Notes under the pieces: model-generated
What the model was told of the DNA's origin: nothing
The model's database searches: none
Seen by the model: only the letters and a program-made list of their open reading frames with translations
In this document: positions 1-4,394 of the stretch, in pieces
How positions within the stretch are numbered: position 1 is the stretch's first letter
Layout of the letters: every line of letters begins with the position of its first letter
DNA from: Actinomycetota bacterium
Lineage (GTDB): Bacteria > Actinomycetota > Acidimicrobiia > Acidimicrobiales > JAHWLA01
Direction: 5' to 3'
NCBI GenBank assembly: GCA_019347595.1
Contig: JAHWLA010000173.1
Location: 1-6,170, forward strand
Length of the DNA: 6,170 nt
Position numbers and translations under genes: made by a program

Positions 1-249
1 GTCGACGAGGAGGCGCTCGCCGACGCCCTGCACGAGGGCCGTCTCTTCGCGGCCGGGCTCGACGTCTTCGAGCGGGAGCCCGAGGTGCACCCACGGTTGC
101 TGTCGGCGCCGCGTGCGGTGGTCCTTCCCCACATCGGGAGCGCGAGCATCGCCACGCGCACGGCCATGGCCCGCCTGGCCACGCGCGCGGTCGTCGAGGT
201 GCTCGACGGGCGAACCCCTGGAAACGTGGTCACGCTGCCCAATCGTTGA
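1..249 (+). CDS. D-2-hydroxyacid dehydrogenase, C-terminal fragment (5' end outside window)
   Basis: Frame 1 is open from the first base to a TGA at 247-249 and gives the last 82 residues of a D-isomer-specific 2-hydroxyacid dehydrogenase, the NAD(P)-dependent family that includes phosphoglycerate dehydrogenase and glyoxylate/hydroxypyruvate reductase. The visible part starts in the last turns of the nucleotide-binding domain with VDEEALADAL, then GLDVFEREPE and VVLPHIGSAS. By family comparison Glu26 (in EREP) and His44 (in LPHIG) are the catalytic Glu-His pair; the catalytic Arg lies upstream, outside the window. The ending TPGNVVTLPNR is typical of glyoxylate/hydroxypyruvate reductase-like members, where the chain returns to the substrate-binding domain. 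Exact substrate cannot be decided from this fragment. It reads in the same direction as the TetR gene 112 bases downstream, but the spacer argues for separate transcription. The family call is strong, the substrate call open. Confidence 0.93.
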   Translation, partial: VDEEALADALHEGRLFAAGLDVFEREPEVHPRLLSAPRAVVLPHIGSASIATRTAMARLATRAVVEVLDGRTPGNVVTLPNR

Positions 250-251
250 AT

Positions 252-263
252 CCGGCGCGCCGG
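252..263. repeat. 12-base perfect GC palindrome after the dehydrogenase stop
   Basis: CCGGCGCGCCGG reads identically on both strands and begins two bases after the TGA of the dehydrogenase. As RNA it could form only a 4-base-pair stem with a CGCG loop, and no run of T follows, so it is at best a weak terminator. It may equally be a chance palindrome in GC-rich DNA. Confidence 0.4.
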
Positions 264-300
264 TGTGCGACCGTGTGCCGGGTGCGAACTGTGAGGGGGA

Positions 301-347
301 TTCGTCGGATGACTAGCGTTATCGAATATTTGGTCCGATCCGACGAA
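301..347. repeat. Perfect 10-base inverted repeat ahead of tetR (candidate operator or leader hairpin)
   Basis: TTCGTCGGAT at 301-310 is matched exactly by its reverse complement ATCCGACGAA at 338-347, with a 27-base spacer. The spacer contains the most AT-rich stretch of the window (around 314-331), the natural place for a -10 element. The right arm ends 14 bases before the ATG of the TetR gene. Two readings fit. The arms may be paired protein-binding half-sites around the tetR promoter, used for autoregulation. Alternatively, if transcription starts upstream, the arms may pair as a 10-base-pair stem in the mRNA leader. The spacing is wide for one TetR dimer, whose operators are usually compact palindromes, so two dimers or DNA looping would be needed. 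The repeat itself is seen directly; its role is inferred. I did not find either arm elsewhere in the window by eye. Confidence 0.6.
314..330 (+). promoter_or_regulatory. Possible -10 region of the tetR promoter
   Basis: This AT-rich patch stands out from the GC-rich surroundings and lies inside the inverted repeat. TAGCGT at 314-319 fits the actinobacterial -10 pattern TANNNT, and an alternative GAATAT lies at 324-329. No convincing TTGACA-like -35 sits at the right distance from either one, so the exact promoter is uncertain. A start in this patch would give a leader of a few tens of bases containing a weak GGCAGG ribosome site at 351-356, five bases before the ATG. Confidence 0.3.
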
Positions 348-361
348 CAGGGCAGGCACTG

Positions 362-1096
362 ATGGCGCAAGAAGCGCTCCACCCACGGCGCACACGAGCG
401 ACGCGTCTCGACGCCCTCCAGAACCGCGACCGGGTCATCCAGGCCGCCTGCAAGGTCTTCGCCGAGGTGGGCGTCGACGCGCAGATGACCGACATCGCCA
501 AGGCCGCCGACGTCGGCGTGGCGACGCTGTACCGCAACTTCCCCACCAAGGAAGACCTCATCAACTCCGTCCTCCTCGACGAGGTGGCTCGAGTGCGCCA
601 GCTTGTCGAGGAAGCCGCCCAGGCCCCCTCGGCCTGGGACGGGTTGGTCCGCTTCTTCCAGTGGGTCACCGTCGTGCAGCTCGAGAACCGCGTGCTTCCG
701 CAGTTCGTGGCGGGCCGTATCCCCGGCACGGCCGAGCTCGGGGAGCACCTCGATGCCGTCCACCGGGTGCTCGAGGACCTGACCGAGCGGGCCAAGAAGG
801 AGGGCGCGCTGCGGCGCGACGTGAACAGCGCCGACCTCCGCTTCGCCCTGTTCGCCATGTCGCAGGTGGCGTCGGGCCACCAGTTCTCCGGTGAGGGTGC
901 CAAGCCGTTGAAGACGCTGACGCGGCGGCTGGTGGCACTCATCCTCGACGGCCTCCACTACACGGACCGGCCGATGAGCGAAGGACCGCCGGTCTCGTCG
1001 AGGGACTTCAACGCCACCATGCACTTCGGCGTGGACCCCGACGGCGCGTCGCCGACGGCCTTCCGCCGGGGCCGCCGGCCCTGGCCCGTCAAATAG
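362..1096 (+). CDS. TetR/AcrR-family transcriptional regulator
   Basis: This 244-residue protein has the TetR layout: an N-terminal three-helix DNA-binding domain (about residues 20-67) and an all-helical ligand-binding and dimer domain (about 75-200). The helix-turn-helix is clear in MTDIAKAADVGVATLYRNF (residues 42-60), followed by PTKEDL, which starts the linking helix. The C-terminal half, with LDAVHRVLEDLTERAKKEGA and DVNSADLR, resembles the SbtR-like group of TetR C-terminal domains. The ATG at 362 is preceded by a weak GGCAGG, and the HTH begins at the usual distance from it. The chain extends about 40 residues beyond a typical TetR end, with a disordered-looking basic tail (RRGRRP near residue 236). 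Such proteins usually repress their own promoter and sometimes neighbours, and release DNA on binding a small ligand. The gene is convergent with the catabolic cluster, so control of that cluster is possible but not shown by the layout; self-regulation through the upstream inverted repeat is more direct. Confidence 0.94.
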   Translation: MAQEALHPRRTRATRLDALQNRDRVIQAACKVFAEVGVDAQMTDIAKAADVGVATLYRNFPTKEDLINSVLLDEVARVRQLVEEAAQAPSAWDGLVRFFQWVTVVQLENRVLPQFVAGRIPGTAELGEHLDAVHRVLEDLTERAKKEGALRRDVNSADLRFALFAMSQVASGHQFSGEGAKPLKTLTRRLVALILDGLHYTDRPMSEGPPVSSRDFNATMHFGVDPDGASPTAFRRGRRPWPVK

Positions 1097-1102
1097 CCGC
1101 GT

Positions 1103-1116
1103 CGCCCGTTCGGGCG
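1103..1116. terminator. Small GC hairpin between convergent genes, candidate bidirectional terminator
   Basis: CGCCCG-TT-CGGGCG is a perfect 6-base inverted repeat (five pairs if a GTTC tetraloop forms). It sits 6 bases after the TAG of tetR and 6 bases after the stop of the opposing oxidoreductase, so it is centred in the 26-base gap. Being symmetrical, it would act in both directions. No T-run follows on either side, which is common for terminator-like hairpins in GC-rich actinobacteria but lowers certainty. Confidence 0.45.
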
Positions 1117-1122
1117 CCAGGC

Positions 1123-2022
1123 CTACAGCTCTGTCCCCACCTCGGCGGCCCACTTGGCGGCGCGCTCCACCACTGTGGGAGCGGGCGCGAAGCTGACGAG
1201 GTCGCACGCCGTCACGCCCAGCGCGGCGTGGGCCTCCAGTTGCGCCATCGGCGTCGAGAACGTCGCCCCCTCCACGATGTGGAGCTCGTCGAAGTTGCGG
1301 CCCGCCTCGTCGCAGAAGCGGCGCAACGTGTCGAGTCGCTCCTGGAGCACGGCGGCATCGGGCAGGTCGTGGGCCTTGGCGCCCGGCGCCGTCGGCGGCG
1401 AGAACACCGCCCACCCGTCGCCGTAGGCCGCCACCCGACGCAGGGCCGCGTCGCGGAAGCCGCCGAGCAGGATGGGGATCCGGTTCCCCGGCTGGGGCGG
1501 GCGGGGGTAGAAGCCCGCCTCGACGTGGCGGTAGAACTCGCCGTCGAACGACGACACCCCCTGCCAGGCGCCGCGCATGAGAGCGACGTGCTCGTCGAGC
1601 CGCCGGAGGCGGCGCTCCATGGGCACGCCGACGGCGTCGAACTCCTCCTGCATCCACCCGGTGCCGACACCGAGCACCACCCGGCCGCCGGCGATGTCGT
1701 CGATGGTGGCGAGCTGCTTGGCCAGCAGGACGGGCGGGCGCAGGATCGACACGAGCACGCGGGTGCCGAGCGTCACCCGCTCGGTACGGGCGGCCAGTGC
1801 CGCGAGCACAGCGACGGCCTCGTAGTAGTTGAACTCGGGGTCGAAGTCGTAGACGCCGTCGGCGGCGCCGGGGTAGGTCGTTGTGACCTCGGTGGGGCCG
1901 ATGAGATGGTCGAACAGCCAGAGGGCGTGGTAGCCGAGCTCCTCGGCGGCCGCGGCGACGTCGAAGATCCCGGCCGCCGACGACCCCGGGCCGGACTGCT
2001 TGATGTGCACGCCGAACTTCAT
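1123..2022 (-). CDS. LLM-class (luciferase-like) oxidoreductase, probable F420-dependent, Rv2161c-like group
   Basis: This 299-residue protein is a single luciferase-like TIM barrel. It opens with MKFGVHIKQS, the usual first strand, and has AEELGYHALWLFDHL (about 26-40), the segment carrying the conserved DH pair. ERVTLGTRVLV (81-91) is followed by RPPVLLAKQLATIDDIAGGR (95-114). VVLGVGTGWMQEEFDAVGVP (115-134) is the hallmark of the probable F420-dependent oxidoreductases typified by mycobacterial Rv2161c. Members use deazaflavin F420 or sometimes FMN to transfer hydride to, or oxygenate, small organic substrates in the cytoplasm; the substrate is unknown. The ATG at 2022 is the first start consistent with the family N-terminus. 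It has no clear Shine-Dalgarno but has a TACGGT hexamer ending 6 bases upstream, which suggests a leaderless transcript. It lies 99 bases downstream of the EthD-like gene on the same strand and ends tail to tail with tetR. It belongs to a different subgroup from the other luciferase-like protein in this window. Confidence 0.9.
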   Translation of the reverse strand: MKFGVHIKQSGPGSSAAGIFDVAAAAEELGYHALWLFDHLIGPTEVTTTYPGAADGVYDFDPEFNYYEAVAVLAALAARTERVTLGTRVLVSILRPPVLLAKQLATIDDIAGGRVVLGVGTGWMQEEFDAVGVPMERRLRRLDEHVALMRGAWQGVSSFDGEFYRHVEAGFYPRPPQPGNRIPILLGGFRDAALRRVAAYGDGWAVFSPPTAPGAKAHDLPDAAVLQERLDTLRRFCDEAGRNFDELHIVEGATFSTPMAQLEAHAALGVTACDLVSFAPAPTVVERAAKWAAEVGTEL

Positions 2023-2028
2023 GGGTCG

Positions 2029-2034
2029 ACCGTA
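2029..2034 (-). promoter_or_regulatory. Candidate leaderless -10 element for the downstream LLM oxidoreductase
   Basis: On the minus strand TACGGT fits TANNNT and ends exactly 6 bases before the ATG at 2022, so transcription could begin at the A of the start codon. The lack of a Shine-Dalgarno in front of this gene agrees with a leaderless mRNA, a common arrangement in actinobacteria. No good -35 is visible at 16-18 bases. The rest of the 99-base spacer (2023-2121) shows no gene and no convincing terminator, so read-through from the upstream operon remains possible. Confidence 0.35.
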
Positions 2035-2121
2035 GCGAGCAGGGGACTCGGCGACGACGGTGCTGTCGCTACCACCTCCGCTCGCGACGTGGTGCAGCCC
2101 CGGTCGGCGGCGGCAGCCGCT

Positions 2122-2679
2122 TCAGCGGACGACGAAGAAGGCCGGCGTCCCTTCGATGAAAGTGCGCTCGTCCTCGACCACGGCTGCGTATTCGACCGAC
2201 GCCGCCGAGGCCCGCAGCCCGTCGGTGCCGGCGAACCACGCTGTGGCGTAGCCCGCGATGCGCCTGCCGTCGCCCAGCGCCACGTCGTCGCCCGTGTGGT
2301 TCTGCACGTATCGCAGCAGGTGGGGGTTCCTGGCCGCCAGCGGGCCGTGCACGCCGCTCCAGTGCGCGTGGTACGCCTCGCGCTCCCACTGCGGCGGGAT
2401 GGTGGCGAACCCGATGAAGCGAAGGGCGTCGACCGGGACGGGGCCGTCCTTCACCACCACCTCGTCCCGGACGGCGACGGTGAGCGCCACGCCGGGCGGC
2501 ACGTCGCCGCCGTCGTCGTCCGACGACACCTCCTGCACGCCGTCGAACAACGGCTGCCGCTTGCCGTAGGACTCGTCCGTCGCCCAGGACACGAGGCCCG
2601 GCGCCCGCGACCACATGTCCCGCAGCTCGTCCACCGTCATGCCCGACGGGCGCTTGAGGAAGCGCGCCACCTTCCCCAT
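2122..2679 (-). CDS. EthD-like dimeric alpha-beta barrel protein with a degenerate N-terminal repeat
   Basis: The 185-residue product has an EthD-type ferredoxin-like half at about 86-185: RFIGFATIPPQ, then HWSGVHGPLAARNPHLLRYV (106-125) with conserved W107, H111 and a PLA segment, and DERTFIEG near the end, the familiar D-E-x-x-F motif. The N-terminal half (about 1-80) looks like a decayed copy: VARFLKRPSGMTVDELRDMW is the usual first strand and helix, but the H-x-PLV signature is reduced to SRAPGLVSW and the last strands are hard to place. EthD was first described beside an ether-degrading P450; relatives serve as small lyases, decarboxylases, cyclases or accessory proteins, so the exact role here is unknown. 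The ATG at 2679 shares one base with the TGA of the hydrolase gene (TGATG) and lacks a strong ribosome site, so translation is probably coupled. The ORF runs on upstream in frame, but that extension lies opposite the hydrolase coding frame and is a shadow. Membership of the operon suggests work on the same substrate. Confidence 0.82.
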   Translation of the reverse strand: MGKVARFLKRPSGMTVDELRDMWSRAPGLVSWATDESYGKRQPLFDGVQEVSSDDDGGDVPPGVALTVAVRDEVVVKDGPVPVDALRFIGFATIPPQWEREAYHAHWSGVHGPLAARNPHLLRYVQNHTGDDVALGDGRRIAGYATAWFAGTDGLRASAASVEYAAVVEDERTFIEGTPAFFVVR

Positions 2680-3509
2680 CAGGCGGGCCAGCCCACCCAG
2701 CGGCGCAACGTCGCCGAGAACAGCGCCTCCTTGTCCGACTCGGACACCTCGTTCGTCAGTCGCAGGAAGTCGACGGCCTCGCGATAGGTGTGCAGCGGGG
2801 CGCAACGGGTGAAGTCGCTGCCCCACATGAGCCGGTCCACGCCGAAGGCGTCGAGGAGCTTGTGGGCGAACGGCCACACGTCGGCGAAGGGGTAGGGCTC
2901 CGCCGACAACGACGGCACGCCGGTGAACTTCACGGCCACGTTGGGGAACTCGGCCAAGGCCAGGACGTGGGGCACGTCGTCGAACAGGGCGGGCGTCAAC
3001 GGGTTGGCCGGCGGCGAGTAGAGGCCGACGTGGTCGATGACGAACCGCACGGAGTCGTACGTGGCGAGGGTCTCGTGCAGCTCGGGCAGGTGGCCGTGGG
3101 CGAGCACGAACACCGGCACGTCGTGGCGTGCGGCCGCCTCGAAGAACGGCGTGAACCCGCCGGAGCGGAAGTGCTCGATGCGGCCACGGTCGATGGGGTG
3201 CGCCAGTGCCGTGCGCACCCCGACCATGCCGGGCGTGCGGGCCACGTCGGCGACGAACTCGTCGGCCGTCCCCTCCATGGGGACCAGAGGCCCGGCGAAG
3301 GGCACCCCGCCGAAGCGGTCGGGCACCCGCGTGACGTACGACTGCACGTCGGCGAACGTCCAGTTCACGAGGGCGGCGTCGACGCCGACGGCGTTCATGG
3401 CGGCCAGCGCCAACTGTGTGCCGGCCTCGGCGGCCTGCTCGGGCGTGAACGACTCGCTCCACGGCATGGCCGGAGCCACCGGGTGGATCTGGGCGTCGAT
3501 GATCTGCAT
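2679..3509 (-). CDS. Amidohydrolase-2 family TIM-barrel hydrolase
   Basis: This 276-residue protein is a member of the amidohydrolase-2 group (predicted TIM-barrel hydrolases such as sugar lactonases, 2-pyrone-4,6-dicarboxylate lactonase and ACMSD-type decarboxylases). It starts MQIIDAQIHP, the first barrel strand, where the usual His-x-His is Gln7-Ile-His9. Other landmarks are VGVRTALAHP (97-106), VFVLAHGHLPELHE (133-146), VRFVIDHVGLY (154-164) with conserved H160, NVAVKFTGV (190-198) and DRLMWGSDFTR (225-235) with the conserved strand-8 Asp232. Likely reactions are hydrolysis of a lactone or a C-C or C-N bond, or decarboxylation; the sequence does not choose among them. The ATG at 3509 follows an excellent AGGAG six bases upstream, and that ribosome site includes part of the TAG stop of the preceding gene. 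It overlaps the EthD-like gene by one base. The changed first His leaves metal dependence uncertain, although Gln at this place is also seen in many relatives. Confidence 0.88.
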   Translation of the reverse strand: MQIIDAQIHPVAPAMPWSESFTPEQAAEAGTQLALAAMNAVGVDAALVNWTFADVQSYVTRVPDRFGGVPFAGPLVPMEGTADEFVADVARTPGMVGVRTALAHPIDRGRIEHFRSGGFTPFFEAAARHDVPVFVLAHGHLPELHETLATYDSVRFVIDHVGLYSPPANPLTPALFDDVPHVLALAEFPNVAVKFTGVPSLSAEPYPFADVWPFAHKLLDAFGVDRLMWGSDFTRCAPLHTYREAVDFLRLTNEVSESDKEALFSATLRRWVGWPA

Positions 3510-3515
3510 TGCGCG

Positions 3516-3520
3516 CTCCT
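3516..3520 (-). promoter_or_regulatory. Strong ribosome binding site of the hydrolase gene, fused to the upstream stop codon
   Basis: On the minus strand TAGGAG joins the TAG stop (3521-3519) of the oxidoreductase gene to an AGGAG Shine-Dalgarno, six bases before the ATG at 3509. The arrangement settles the start of the hydrolase and lets ribosomes ending the first gene start the next. Confidence 0.75.
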
Positions 3521-4394
3521 AGGAAGACGAGACGCCGAGGGCGTCGGCCAGCGCGACCAGCCCGTCCATCGGCCACGGGTAGGGAAGGAAGAAGTTCACC
3601 TGGTCGGCGCCCGCGTCGGTGTAGCGCCCGATGCGGTCGACGATCTGCTCGGTCGAGCCGACCAGCACCTGCTCGCGCTGGGCCTCGGAGACCTTCTCCG
3701 GATCGACGTCGTGCATGAGGACGAGGTTGACCGAGCCGGCGATCGTCGACGGGTCGCGGCCGACAGCCTCGCAGTGGCCGAGCAGCACCATCCGCTTGTG
3801 GGCGAACACCTCCGGGGACGGAAAGCCCGCGTTCCAGCCGTCGGCGTATTGGGCGACGATGCGCAGCCCGCGCTTCTCACCCAGGGTCCCGACCCACACG
3901 GGCAGCCGCTCCTGCAGCGGCTTGTGCGTGTTGTCGACCTCGATGCGGAAGTGCTTGCCGTGGAACTCGGTGCGGTCGTCGTGCAGGAGGCTGGCCACGC
4001 AGGCGACGCCCTCCTCCAGCATGTCGAGGCGCTCGGCCGTCGACGGGAAGGGGAAGCCGTAGAGCTCGTAGTCCTTGGGGATCGCCCCCGACCCGAGGCC
4101 GATGGCGGCGCGGCCGCCGGAGAGGTGGTCGATGGTGGTGGCGGCCGTGGCGAGGACGGCCGGGTGGCGGAAGCCGATGGAGTAGACGAGCACGCCGCAG
4201 CGCGCCCGGGTGGTGGAGGCGGCCAGCGCCGTGTGCGTCACGACGGCCTCGTTGCTCACCGGTCCGATGGCGCCCGGGAAGTGGTCGGAGATGGAGATCC
4301 ACTCGTAGCCCAGGGCGTCGGCGTGCTTCCACACCTCGATCAGGTCGGTCAGCGACTTGTTCTGGGCGTTGGTATGGATGCCGAAGACGGTCAA
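3519..4394 (-). CDS. LLM-class (luciferase-like) flavin/F420-dependent oxidoreductase
   Basis: With a TTG start at 4394 the product is 291 residues, a normal length for a single-domain luciferase-like TIM barrel. It begins (M)TVFGIHTNAQ, then HADALGYEWISISDHFPG (24-41) with the conserved DH. RCGVLVYSIGFRHPAVLA (65-82) and TIDHLSGGRAAIGLGSG (87-103) form the cofactor-binding core. YADGWNAGFPSPEVF (183-197) and a C-terminal VGSTEQIVDRI (245-255) follow. These are hallmarks of F420-dependent or FMN-dependent LLM oxidoreductases, acting in the cytoplasm on an unknown substrate. TTG is preferred because a GGGAG ribosome site lies six bases upstream, the protein starts at the expected first strand, and the TTG overlaps the TGA of the synthetase gene by four bases including the shared TG (TTGA). 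The frame stays open far upstream, but there it lies within the synthetase gene and encodes only low-complexity Arg/Pro-rich sequence. The stop leads straight into the hydrolase ribosome site. Confidence 0.9.
   Translation of the reverse strand: MTVFGIHTNAQNKSLTDLIEVWKHADALGYEWISISDHFPGAIGPVSNEAVVTHTALAASTTRARCGVLVYSIGFRHPAVLATAATTIDHLSGGRAAIGLGSGAIPKDYELYGFPFPSTAERLDMLEEGVACVASLLHDDRTEFHGKHFRIEVDNTHKPLQERLPVWVGTLGEKRGLRIVAQYADGWNAGFPSPEVFAHKRMVLLGHCEAVGRDPSTIAGSVNLVLMHDVDPEKVSEAQREQVLVGSTEQIVDRIGRYTDAGADQVNFFLPYPWPMDGLVALADALGVSSS

Noticed and set aside
230..1657. 475-residue minus-strand frame crossing tetR and the LLM gene
   Set aside because: It is antisense to tetR and out of frame in the oxidoreductase, with Arg/Gly-rich composition and no conserved motif.
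2085..2121. Terminator after the EthD-like gene
   Set aside because: Only a four-base-pair GCGG/CCGC stem with a three-base loop can be drawn and no T-run follows, so I could not support it.
2680..3576. N-terminal extension of the EthD-like frame (a 484-residue reading)
   Set aside because: It runs through the hydrolase gene out of frame and has no domain; the EthD-like similarity begins at the ATG at 2679.
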